Translations under genes and position numbers: made by a program | Assembly: GCA_008704415.1 (NCBI GenBank) | Contig: VXIS01000089.1 | Span: forward strand, 81,968 to 145,967 | Source of the DNA: Sphaerosporella brunnea | Taxonomy: Eukaryota; Ascomycota; Pezizomycetes; Pezizales; Pyronemataceae | DNA: 64,000 nucleotides | Direction: 5' to 3' | Part shown: in pieces, positions 32,864 through 42,198 of the stretch | Layout: the number at the start of each line of letters is the position of its first letter | How positions within the stretch are numbered: the stretch's first letter is position 1 | Notes under the pieces: model-generated | Database searches by the model: none | What the model saw: only the letters and a program-made list of their open reading frames with translations | What the model was told of the DNA's origin: nothing

Positions 32864-35529
32864 ATGCTGTCGCCGTGCCTCTTCCGCGCCATTGCACGAC
32901 CTCGAGGGACTGCGGCGCTGACAAGCTTGTCGCTGCTACGCTACCGCGCTCGTCCTCCTGCTCGTCTCTTCGCTGCTACGCCCCGCTTCCTGAATGACAA
33001 GAAACCGCAGGATACAACGGCTACTGCTACTGCTACTGCTAGTATAACTTCAACAACGAAGAATAATGGAAAGAACAATGGAAATGAACCTGTTGCCCCG
33101 CCGAAGGATCTACTCGCGGAAGTGACTAAGTCGGCAAAGGGTCAACGTCAAGCGGACTGGGGGATCATCAAAGAGATGTCGCGGTACCTGTGGCCGAAAG
33201 TGAGCTCGCCGCCGGTCGTCCGGGAATGTGTGTCTGGGTGTTGAACTATGGTTTAGGACAGTCCCGGTATAAAGCTACGCGTCGCGTTATCAATCGCCCT
33301 TCTTGTGGGCGCAAAAGTAAACTTCACGGACTGTTAATTACCAGAGGAAGAGATCAGGAATTGGCTGACTAGTTTGTCAGGTCCTCAATGTGCAAGTCCC
33401 GTTCTTTTTCAAGTCCATTGTGGATAACATGAATGTGGACTTCTTGGAGTTGGGTGGCACCGTGTGGACAGCTGCCGGATCTATCATTGTTGCTTGTAAG
33501 CTAGCCCAGCTTTCCAGCTTGCATGTTCTGATGTCGGAGACCGTTAAAAGATGGTCTTGCTCGGGTCGGTGCCACGGCTTTCCAGGAGCTGCGAAACGCC
33601 GTGTTTGCAACAGTTGCGCAGAAAGCCATCCGGAAAGTCGCCTGTAATGTCTTCGACCATTTACTGCGCCTCGACTTGAACTTCCACCTGTCGAAACAGA
33701 CGGGAGGATTGACTAGAGCCATTGATAGAGGTACCAAGGGTATCAGCTTTTTGCTGACCAGTATGCTGTTTCATATTGTGCCGATTGGTCTGGAAGTCAC
33801 CATGGTCTGCGGTATCTTGGTGCGTTTCTAGGCCGGCTACTGTTGGACGCTCATTCTAACCGTTGACCAGACGTACAACTATGGGTCGCAATTTGCAGTC
33901 GTCACGGCGGCAACTATGGTGGCATATACGGCATTCACCATCATCACCACAGCTTGGAGAACTAAGTTTCGAAAACAAATGAACGCAGCGGATAACAAGG
34001 GAGCCACCGTTGCCGTTGACGCACTGATCAACTATGAGGCTGTCAAGGTAGGTCATGTGGCTTCTCCTAGTAAGAAAAGCCTTTAACGCGTGGCAGTACT
34101 TCAACAACGAAAAATTTGAGGTGAGCCGATATGACGTCGCATTGAAGGAATACGAGCGTGCATCCATCAAGGTTGCAACGTCATTGGCCTTTCTCAACTG
34201 CGGCCAAAACATCATATTCTCCTCTGCCCTGACCGCCATGATGTACCTTGCGTGCCAGGGCGTTGTCGCTGGAACCTTGACAGTGGGCGATTTGGTCATG
34301 GTCAATCAGCTCGTCTTCCAGCTTTCCGTCCCGTTGAACTTCTTGGGCTCGGTTTATCGCGAATTGCGGCAGTCTCTGCTGGATATGGAAACGCTTTTCA
34401 ACCTGCAAAAGGTGAATATTGCTGTCAAGGATGCGCCATATGCGAAGCCCCTGGATTTCAAGGGTGGAGAGATCAAGTTCGAAAATGTCACTTTTGGTTA
34501 CCACCCTGAGCGGCCGATCTTGAAGAATGTCAGCTTCACCATTCCAGCCGGAAAGAAGACTGCCATTGTCGGTCCCAGCGGTTGCGGGTGAGTTTGTGCC
34601 ATCCTAGTGCGGTCTCGCAGCGTGACTGATGAACGCAAAGTAAATCCACCATTCTGAGACTGTTGTTCCGTTTCTACGATGTCCAGTCCGGCCGCATCCT
34701 CGTGGATGGCCAAGACATCCGAGATGTCACTCTTGAGTCTCTGCGGAAGGCCGTCGGAGTTGTCCCCCAGGATACGGCACTGTTCAACAACACCATTGAG
34801 CACAACATCAAATATGGCAGAATCGATGCTACCCACGAGGAGGTTGTTGCTGTCGCTAAGCGGGCTAGGATCCATGATACCATCATGTCTTTCCCCGATG
34901 GGTACAACACAATAGTTGGAGAACGGGGAATGATGATCTCTGGTCAGTTCGTCATGAAAAACATTGGGTGGTTTAAGCTGACAACCAGGACAGGAGGCGA
35001 AAAACAGAGGCTGGCCATCAGTAGAGTTTTGCTGAAAGATCCGCCGCAGTTATTCTTTGACGAAGCTGTGAGTTTCTTTCCCATACCATGTTTTGCGGCT
35101 GCGGCTAATGACTTGCCGCATCTAGACGTCCGCCCTGGACACGCACACCGAGCAGGCTCTCATGAGCAATATCTCCTCGATTCTCAAGGAGAAACGGCGA
35201 ACGAGTGTCTTCGTGGCGCATCGCTTACGGACTATCTTTGATAGCGGTCTGTGGCCCTGCTGGTGGAGATTTCAAGGACGAAGGCTGACAGCTGGGCTAT
35301 CCCAACTTATAGACCAGATCATTGTGCTCAAGGATGGTACAGTGGCTGAACCACCTGGTACGCACGAACAGCTCATCAACACTGGTGGAGTGTATTCCAC
35401 TCTTTGGGGTATGTTTATTCATTCTCTCGCTTTTTGCACGTAGTCTAACGGATCTGCTTTCTAGCTGTACAAGAAACTACGCCCACGCTGAACAATGGAG
35501 AGGTTAAGCAGGAAAAGGAGCGTCGGTGA
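32864..35529 (+). CDS. ATM1: Mitochondrial iron-sulfur ABC transporter ATM1
   Basis: Eleven exons: 32864-33199, 33257-33316, 33381-33495, 33551-33819, 33871-34047, 34097-34587, 34641-34942, 34994-35067, 35126-35246, 35313-35408 and 35465-35529. Total 2106 nt, 701 residues, with all junctions in frame. The N-terminus is an Arg/Ser/Ala-rich mitochondrial presequence ([20 protein letters not shown]). The membrane domain carries [35 protein letters not shown] and [20 protein letters not shown], diagnostic of ATM1/ABCB7. The ATPase domain has Walker A GPSGCGKST, signature ISGGEKQR, Walker B LFFDEATSALD and the H-loop VAHRL. ATM1 is an inner-membrane half transporter that exports a sulfur or glutathione-bound iron-sulfur precursor needed for cytosolic Fe-S assembly. 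The family's usual EMGTH near the end reads EPPGTH here. It is divergent from the GET3 relic. Confidence 0.95.
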
Positions 35530-35769
35530 TGCAGACGATACCAAGGCATAGGGTTAGGGATATGGTGTATCTTCAAGAGCGAGCTCATGGGAAATCAACT
35601 ACCAATGATCAATTGAATGCTTGGTGATACATACCAGATGACCATTAGTATATTCTCTTCAGATAATAGTTTGATCTATTATCTGCAGTGCTACCAGGAG
35701 CTGATAGCTCAAACTCATATTACGTGACTCTCGGGAATCGCCGCCCTGCGGCCCCAGCTGCTTTAAAAG

Positions 35770-35815
35770 CCCCCACCACCACCACCACCACCACTACCAC
35801 CACCACCACCACCTC
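35770..35815. repeat. CCA/CCACCA microsatellite
   Basis: About 45 bases of (cca)n with a few tac interruptions, ending directly before the ATG of the hydroxyisourate hydrolase gene, so it is probably in its 5' leader. A tttaaaag word just upstream could be a TATA element. Confidence 0.9.
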
Positions 35816-36274
35816 ATGTCCCCCAACACCCGTCTCGCGACCATAACCTCACACATGTCTTCTTCTTCTTCCGCTGCCGCCGCCACCGCCGCCCCCGCAA
35901 AACCGCCAATCACCTGCCACATCCTCGACACCACGATCGGGCGGCCAGCGACGGGGGTCCGCTGCACGCTGCTACAATTCTCTGCCGACGCGCCCACCGT
36001 CGAGAGTACGGCGCGGGTAGTCGCGACGGGGACCACGGATGCAGATGGGCGTGTTGCGTCCTGGTCTGGGGGTGTGGATGCGGGGGAATTGGTATTAAAG
36101 CAGGGTGCGGCGTACAAGATACGCTTTGAGGTGGAGGAGTATTTTGCGCGGATGGGGCAGGAGACGTTTTTTCCGTTTGTGGAGGTGGCGTTTAGAGTGC
36201 GTGGCGTGGACGAGCATTATCACGTCCCGCTGCTGCTGGCGGGGTGGGGGTATAGCACTTATCGGGGCTCTTGA
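35816..36274 (+). CDS. 5-hydroxyisourate hydrolase (transthyretin-like)
   Basis: A single-exon frame of 152 codons. After a Ser/Ala-rich leader come ITCHILDTTIGRPATGVRCTL (family N-terminal motif with catalytic His), then TTDADGRV. The central YKIRFEVEEYF and the FFPFVEVAFRV strand follow. The diagnostic HYHVPLLLAGWGYSTYRGS ends the protein; a C-terminal YRGS is the hallmark separating HIU hydrolases from transthyretin. The enzyme hydrolyses 5-hydroxyisourate to OHCU in urate breakdown. A second in-frame ATG at 35855 (MSSSSSAAAA) could be the true start, since homology only begins at ITCHILD. The C-terminus lacks an SKL-type peroxisomal signal. No other purine-degradation gene is in the window. 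Confidence 0.92.
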   Translation: MSPNTRLATITSHMSSSSSAAAATAAPAKPPITCHILDTTIGRPATGVRCTLLQFSADAPTVESTARVVATGTTDADGRVASWSGGVDAGELVLKQGAAYKIRFEVEEYFARMGQETFFPFVEVAFRVRGVDEHYHVPLLLAGWGYSTYRGS

Positions 36275-36343
36275 AATGAGAGGGTTGTGGGTGTTTGGTT
36301 TGGTAGAACTACTCTGATTTTGTTTTGTGTTTTTTTGTTCGGT

Positions 36344-37258
36344 CTATGCCTTCTTTACTAGAGAGTTGTAGTGCTCTCCAAGCCCAAACGCGTGTCTGTA
36401 GTACCCCAACCATACCTCGCCGCCGTCTGCATCTTCGTTCATTCGCTCTACGCCTCTTCCTTCCGCCTGCAGCACATTCACCTTCACGCCGAACGCGCGC
36501 CCAAGCGCCAGCACCTCCGTCTGTCCTCCCCACTCTGCAGTGTTCTCCACCTTCGCAACATGCTCTTCGAAGCTCTCCTCTAGGAAGCCTTCAAAATCGG
36601 CGCGGTTATCGCGCATAAACTGAGCGCAGCGAGCGCGGGTTTCTCTGTAATCCTTTGGAGCCTTATCCCCCTCTCCCTGCTTCAGGCTGTGCGCAAACGC
36701 GGAGTAGAGACAGTGCCCGTCCGGCGCGATCTGGTGCTCCCGCAGCTGGTGGGTCTTGAGCAGGGATGCCATGGCGTTGAGTTCGCGCTCGCGAAGGTTC
36801 GGCAGCGACGATGCTTCTAGGGCTGCCGCCTCGGATGCTGCTGCGGCTTCGGCCGCCCGCCGTGCAAGGCGCGCTTTTTGCCGGTTGGGCTTTTTGGCGC
36901 GCGGGCCGGGGGTGGGGGTCGGTGCGGAGGAGATGGCGAGCTGCTCCAGCTGCGGTACAGAGTCGGAGGCGGCTTCGGATTGGGTTTTTGAAGGGGATTC
37001 TGCTTCTTCTTCTTCTGGCTCGGAGGGTGGTGGGATGTAGACGTTTTCGTGGTCGTGAGAAGGGGCGATGGAGTCCGGATCCGTGAGTTCTTGTATTTCG
37101 CGAGTGTGGCGCGCTTTGGTTTGCGATTCGAGGAGCACGCATTCCGCGTTCACGGCGTTGCGCGTCTTTTTGGTCGCCGCTTTTTGCTTCTGGGCAATCC
37201 GGCTTTGGAGGTCGCGGAGCTCTTTGCGGTGCCGCGTCAGGAGCGCTTCCATTTCCAT
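36344..37258 (-). CDS. OTU-domain deubiquitinase (OTU2/OTUD6-like)
   Basis: Single exon, 304 residues from the ATG at 37258. The N-terminal half is a charged coiled coil (MEALLTRHRKELRDLQSRIAQKQK) and a low-complexity acidic linker (PPPSEPEEEEAESPSKTQ), then a basic PNRQKARLARR segment. The OTU protease domain starts around residue 160. Catalytic Asp/Cys are in IAPDGHCLYSAFAHSL, and the catalytic His is in GEHYNSL close to the C-terminus. Coiled coil plus OTU is the architecture of yeast OTU2 and human OTUD6, ribosome-associated ubiquitin proteases. The catalytic triad looks intact. The frame is open upstream to 37657, but that part overlaps the neighbouring gene and has no homology, so the ATG before MEALL is chosen. 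It is divergent from the F-box gene, with 199 bases between starts. Confidence 0.92.
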   Translation of the reverse strand: MEMEALLTRHRKELRDLQSRIAQKQKAATKKTRNAVNAECVLLESQTKARHTREIQELTDPDSIAPSHDHENVYIPPPSEPEEEEAESPSKTQSEAASDSVPQLEQLAISSAPTPTPGPRAKKPNRQKARLARRAAEAAAASEAAALEASSLPNLRERELNAMASLLKTHQLREHQIAPDGHCLYSAFAHSLKQGEGDKAPKDYRETRARCAQFMRDNRADFEGFLEESFEEHVAKVENTAEWGGQTEVLALGRAFGVKVNVLQAEGRGVERMNEDADGGEVWLGYYRHAFGLGEHYNSLVKKA

Positions 37259-37457
37259 TATGATGCGGGAGGCGGCGGTGGTGGTGGTTGGGGGGGATGG
37301 TGGATCGGATCGACGTGCGGTGCCGGCGAGATTAAATGACGCAGTCTGTGCCCCGCCAACGACCCCCGCTATTGAACTGCTGGCGCTGTTGGTCGCGGCG
37401 CTCCTCTCCCCCAGCTGCAGACACTCCACACCACCGCTTCTTTCGCACATCGTCGTC

Positions 37458-38591
37458 ATGGCCATCTTCACCGACCTCGGCTTGCACGCTCCTCCCACCA
37501 CCACCACACAAGTTCCCACGCAAGCTCCAAACATGAACATCACGCACCCGCTCAGCCGTGCAATCGTCCTGTACCCTTTTCTGGCGGGCCTGGCCCCGCA
37601 TCTGGACCGGACCGATCTCCACAATCTTGCGACCACCTGCCAGGCGCTCCACAGCACGCTGCGGGACTACAGAAGTACGCTTCTCACGCTGTCGTTGCGG
37701 TGTAGTCTCAGCCCGGAGACGCTCAAGAAGGCCGGCACAACAACCACAACCACAAACGACGCCACGCCAGAATCGTGGCGAGACCATCGCGCCTCGCAAC
37801 GCTGCGCAAGGGATCTTGTACAAGCCTGTGTTCGGTGTACAAACCGAATCTGCCGCGTAAATACCGCTTCTCCCCCCCCCCCCCGGTTGTTTGCTGTTTA
37901 TTTACGCTGACTTCTGGCTAAACAGAATTGTATCCAAAAACCCCATCCTACTCACCTCACCTCCCGCTTCCGGAGGCTGTGTACCCAGTGCCAACGCTCC
38001 CCGGCTCTCCTGCCCCCCGCTACCCTCCCCAAATACGACGCCATAAAACAGGTCTGCACCTGCGCCACCGCCCCCTGGATCTGCCCCGCCTGTGCCAAGG
38101 AGCTCGCGGTAGAAGACAACGCCTACCGTCTGTGGTGCGAAATGTGGGTTGGCGAGTTCTCGCGGGACACGCGGCGGCTAGTGCGGGGACGGGACTTTGG
38201 CGACTTTGGCGAGGGGAGGGTAGGCGATGGGAATGGCGAGGGCGGAAGAGAGTGGGGCGCAGTTTGTTGCCCCAGAGGTGGGGAGTGTAAAGGCTTATTG
38301 CCACAGGCTTCGAGCTTGGAGGTCCCAACTATGAATTGGCGGGCGGAGCCGACGCCGACGGAGGAAGCGCAGGCGATGGATTGGGATGCGTTTGGCGAAG
38401 AGCTGGAGGCGGTTGGTGATAGGAAGTGGAGGGAGCAGGCGGCGAAATGGAGGCCCGGAAGGGCAATTGAGTTTGATGGAAGATGGGCGCTGGTCGGTGA
38501 ATGGCATGGTGAGGTCAGGGCATGGTGTAATTGGTGTGATAAGGTTGTGTTGTCGGTGAAGGATAAGAACGCGCTGGGGTTGGAGTATTGA
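37458..38591 (+). CDS. F-box-like, Cys-rich fungal protein
   Basis: Exons 37458-37856 and 37926-38591 (69-nt intron starting gtaaat and containing a C-run) give 354 residues. The N-terminus has an F-box-like segment (IVLYPFLAGLAPHLDRTDLH, then NLATTCQALHSTL). Across the intron lies a zinc-binding cluster: CVRCTNRICRNC, LCTQC, VCTCATAPWICPAC. This F-box plus treble-clef arrangement is common in uncharacterised ascomycete proteins. The C-terminal half is Trp-rich (AMDWDAFGEELEAVGDRKWRE; RPGRAIEFDGRWALVGEWHGEVRAWCNWCDK). Probably an SCF substrate adaptor; the target is unknown. Splicing restores the Cys-x2-Cys spacing, which supports the intron. Confidence 0.8.
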
Positions 38592-40099
38592 CAGCAGGAG
38601 GGGTTTCTGATGGGGAAGTGATATGCATGATGCGGAGACGCCTTGGTTTTTAGTTTTGATTTCTTACTTGCACCTGCTGCTAGTTGTAGTATGTACACTG
38701 TAATATTGTGGCTTTATTGAAGTGGGGGTTTCGGGTGGAAAGTCGGATTATGGGCCCAATGGCTTTGACTTTCTCTTGGTCCACAATACCGGGGGATGAT
38801 ATACACCCAGTGTTCTCAAGAATTGGTCCAAAAAGCCAGGGCGAGCGTATTTGTGGAGAGACCAGGGTCGAATGATCAGAGTTTCCAATACTCAAACTTC
38901 CGTTGGGATGGCGCACACAGAGCGTGCGCAAACTCATAATCACTGACCACCCATTCTATGGCGAGTTTATGCTACCCGATGATGAAGTCACCGAAGCCCT
39001 TGCTCTAGGACTATGCGGTTGGTCCGGTGTAAGTGCGTTGTGGGTGACTGGTCACGTTTGTTTGTATTTAGGTCCCCTTACGTAGCCGTGTTTTGTCTTT
39101 GTTCTGCACTCACCACTTTGTCGATAACGAATTCGAGATTCTTTGCGATCTCGCGCCGGGGAGTAAGCGAGAAGGCACGTGGCTATGGCTCAGCGGTAGG
39201 CCTATTGTGAGCCCGTTCGTATGTGGTTTGTGTTGTGTTTTTTTTGGTCGAACCTATTGTAGCAGACAGAATCATAGTGGATCACTCGATTGTCAGGGCT
39301 GCGTTCCCCCCCGGGCGAGTGCACTGCACCTGACAGCCTCCAGGTCCCGGGCTCTTGCTCCTTCCTGTCCATAGGGTCCGTTTGGCAGCGGGTCCCTATC
39401 CATAGCTGTAGCTGGGGGTAGTTGTATCACGGTCGGTTGTATAAAAACAGGTCTGTACGTACATGATTTCTCCAGGCTCGGGCTTAGGGCTGCTCTGGAA
39501 GGCCAACACTCAACGTTCAGTAAAAAACTACAATGCTGGGGAAATGTTCCCCCGGCTTGCTCTTTGGAATTATGTACAGCCATGCATGGTCGACATCACG
39601 AATTCCCAGCACATGTGCAGCACACACACGTGTGAGAACCAGATCTGAAGTTCAGTCCATGCTCAGGTTTCTGCAGAGATTCTTGGCCAGAGGAAAAACA
39701 GCGACCGCGGCTGCAGCCGTCTGCGTCCGAACCGGAGACGGTTGCGGCTCAGGGCTGATTAACCACAAGTCCATCGTATGTCGTCACGGTGCCATCATGT
39801 CGGCCGGCAAAGGGAATTTCCTCAACCCTAGGCTTTGCCTAGCTCCCGCTCGCTGCAAGCCTTTAAGTGCGGGCTTCTCCGTGCTGTCGGTCGGTTAATC
39901 AGACCACCGTGACCGGCAAACGCTTCAGATTATGATGCGCGGGGGGCAAACTGTTGAAAAGGATGGCATTCCCCTCTGACGGTGTGTGTGTGTGTGTGTG
40001 TGTGTGCGCCTGGCCATGTCATGCATAGATAGCTCCTCGCAACAACAAAAACATCGGCAACCAAAGTCCTTATTCCTCCGTACAGAAACAAACACAGCC
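38592..40099. other. Spacer with a possible gene fragment
   Basis: Two frames joined by a consensus intron (exon to 39028, gtaagt donor, tttag acceptor, exon from 39072) read ...EFMLPDDEVTEALALGLCGW then SG-VPLRSRVLSLFCTHHFVDNEFEI-LCDLAPGSKREG. No start codon or family was recognised, so it is at most an exon pair or relic. A (GT)n tract lies at 39982-40006. Confidence 0.3.
39982..40006. repeat. (GT)n microsatellite
   Basis: About 12 GT dinucleotides roughly 95 bases upstream of the ATG at 40100. Confidence 0.9.
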
Positions 40100-41342
40100 A
40101 TGGCTCCTCCCCAAATCCTCGTGACGGGCGCAAACTACCTCTCCAGGGCAATTCGGGACAACCTCGCCAAAGAGCACCCGCAATACAACATCACGGCCAT
40201 CTCGCAGGACCCGGCGTCCCTCGAATCCCTCAGGGAGCACGCCCAAAAAAGCGATATCGTGATCCGTATGTGCTTTTTGATATCCCCCCCCCACACCCTT
40301 TTCCTTTCAGCCTGGTTTGTGATGGTAATACTCTCTTAGACGCCGGCAGCCCAGATGACTCCACCCTCATCGACTCGCTCCTCACGGGCATGAAACACCG
40401 GGGCAAAAACTGCTTCTTCGTGTTCACGAGCGGCAACATAACCACGCCGGGGATCAAAATGAGCGAACAGCCCACCTCCGAAGGCGGAGAAACAAAAGAA
40501 GTGCCAGCCGCTCAGAGTTCCATCGGCAGATCCAAGTCCACGGAATTCGGCCTGCGGGACCCAAAAGTGTGGAGCGACATCAACGACATCGGCGAGATCC
40601 GGTCTTTGCCCAAACAACAGGCGCATCGGCGCACCGACAACATGGTATTCAACGCGGCGAAGGACTACGGGAAGCATATACACACAGCGATTGTCTGCCC
40701 GCCTGATGTCTACGGCACCCAGCAGCTGAAACGGGCTTCGATCGAGAAGAAACAAGAGTGTAGGATGTTGCCGCTGTATTTTGAAGAGATATCGAGACAG
40801 AAGTATGCTTTGTATGTTGGCCGCGGCCAGAATATGCGCAGCTTGGTGCATATCAATGATTTGTGTAAGCTCTACTCTTTGCTGATCGAGGAAGCTGCGA
40901 AGTCGCTGGAGAGTGGAAAGGTCCGCAAGGAGTGTTGGGGTGATAATGTACATTCCCAAACCCATGTCCCCCCTCCCCCCCCCCCCAGTCGCTGACGGAT
41001 AATCAGGGCTTCTACTTTTCTTCCTACGACGAAGAAGTTGCGATGCGTGATGTCTCCAAGGCGGCGGCAAAGATCATGAAGAGCCACGGGTTGATACAGC
41101 AGGAGAATGCGAAATCTTGCTCTCTCGAAGAAGCCGAAGACATGATCGACGGCTCGGGCATGGCGTTGCCAATGTTTGGCGGCAATTCGCGGAGCCGCGC
41201 GGACCGCGCTCATAAGTATCTGGGCTGGAAGCCGCAAGGCCCGTTCTTCTGGGAGGTGCTTGAGAATGATCTTTGCAACTTCAAGGGCAACGATCCGCTC
41301 AGGGACTACTATCCCGCGCATATGTGCCCGCAGGTTGGTTAA
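40100..41342 (+). CDS. NAD(P)-binding epimerase-like protein (extended SDR)
   Basis: Exons 40100-40265, 40340-40947 and 41007-41342 encode 369 residues. The start MAPPQILVTGANYLSRAIRDNL is a Rossmann first strand, but the usual TGAxGFxG glycine motif is modified to TGANYLS. Later family landmarks are SDIVIHAGSPDDSTL, FVFTSGNI, TDNMVFNAAKDYGKHIHTAIVCPPDVYGT (the catalytic Tyr-x3-Lys is not conserved in its normal form), GRGQNMRSLVHINDLCKLY and the C-terminal HKYLGWKPQGP. Fungal relatives are annotated as NAD-dependent epimerase/dehydratase. The altered glycine and active-site motifs leave the reaction unknown; it may be a nucleotide-binding regulator. Intron 1 starts gtatgt and contains a C-run; intron 2 starts gtacat. 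Confidence 0.85.
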
Positions 41343-41639
41343 GTGGCTGTAGCTTCGGGTTCAATGTACTTTTAGGAGTTCGAGATTGAGAATGGCCGGC
41401 ATTCGTTATCAATCATCAGTATTCCACACCTCGGTACAAAGCATGCATTGAAACAGAGATGCAATCCACTTACTTTCTCCGATTTGCTCAGCACTTGTCC
41501 AGCGGCAACTGGTGATACTGGGAAACTCCGGCAAGGAGGTGTCCCCCACTCCCCACAATCCACAGGTTCCAGCGGCGCAGAAATACTCAGCATCTCACTC
41601 CTTCACGCCGCAGTAACGTCCCAATTTTAACACCAACAT

Positions 41640-42198
41640 GGTCAATGAAGTGTCTGATACGTGCAACTTTGCCAAAGCGGCATATCCCCCCCAGTTCTGT
41701 AGATACAGAGTATACTCACCACTCGTAGTAGTAGTGCACACTCCGCCAGTCCTCGAGTCAGAATCTTCAGTAAAATATGAGGAGTACTTACCTCTCCCCA
41801 AGCACTGCCACCGGTAGTGATAATCGTATCCTCCTCCAATCCCCACCCGGTAGTGATAGCAGTATCGCCAAAACTCAAAGGCTTACACAACGTCGACACC
41901 GTGCCGATATTGAAATACTTTTCCCGAGGCAGCATCTTGGATTGTTGAGCCGATGTAATAGTTTGCTGCCGAAGCTGCAGGGCCTAGAAAGGGGCTCCAG
42001 CTGGGAGGATGGGAAGGTTCGAAAGATGTGGGATGGGAAGGAAGTTGGTTGTTGCTGGGATCAGCTTGAAGGTGGAGGTGGTACACGGGGTCCGAGACAC
42101 CACGGATTTGGTAGTTTTTTTTTTGCGGCTGTTGGAGCGCCGCTGGCTGAGGCCAGCAGTGCGGCCAGTAAGGGGAAGATTGAGGTGGTGAATTGCAT
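41640..42198 (-). pseudogene. Small secreted protein, frameshifted
   Basis: The minus strand begins with a clear signal peptide, MQFTTSIFPLLAALLASASG, at 42198. The expected mature region lies in another frame: NYQIRGVSDPVYHLHLQADP, then WSPFLGPAASAANYYIGSTI. The shift occurs at an A10 run (42115-42124); nine As would join the frames. A second shift at ggaaaag (about 41926) leads to YFNIGTVSTLCKPLSFGDTA and WGLEEDTIITTGGSAWGE with a gtaagt donor. The end (YLQ / TGGDMP / SCTYQTLH) is again in mixed frames. The pattern (GVSDPV-LQ ... ILGP ... GTVST-KPL-F) is a common family of fungal small extracellular proteins of unknown function. Each shift is one base in or near a homopolymer, so sequencing error is possible, but several independent breaks favour a pseudogene. 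Confidence 0.6.

Noticed and set aside
37068..37457. N-terminal extension of the F-box gene frame
   Set aside because: The extension lies over the 5' part of the divergent OTU gene and reads as low-complexity; homology starts after the ATG at 37458.
27000..42000. Possible secondary-metabolite cluster around the MFS transporter and zinc-finger gene
   Set aside because: No polyketide, peptide, terpene or other backbone enzyme is present; neighbours are housekeeping genes.
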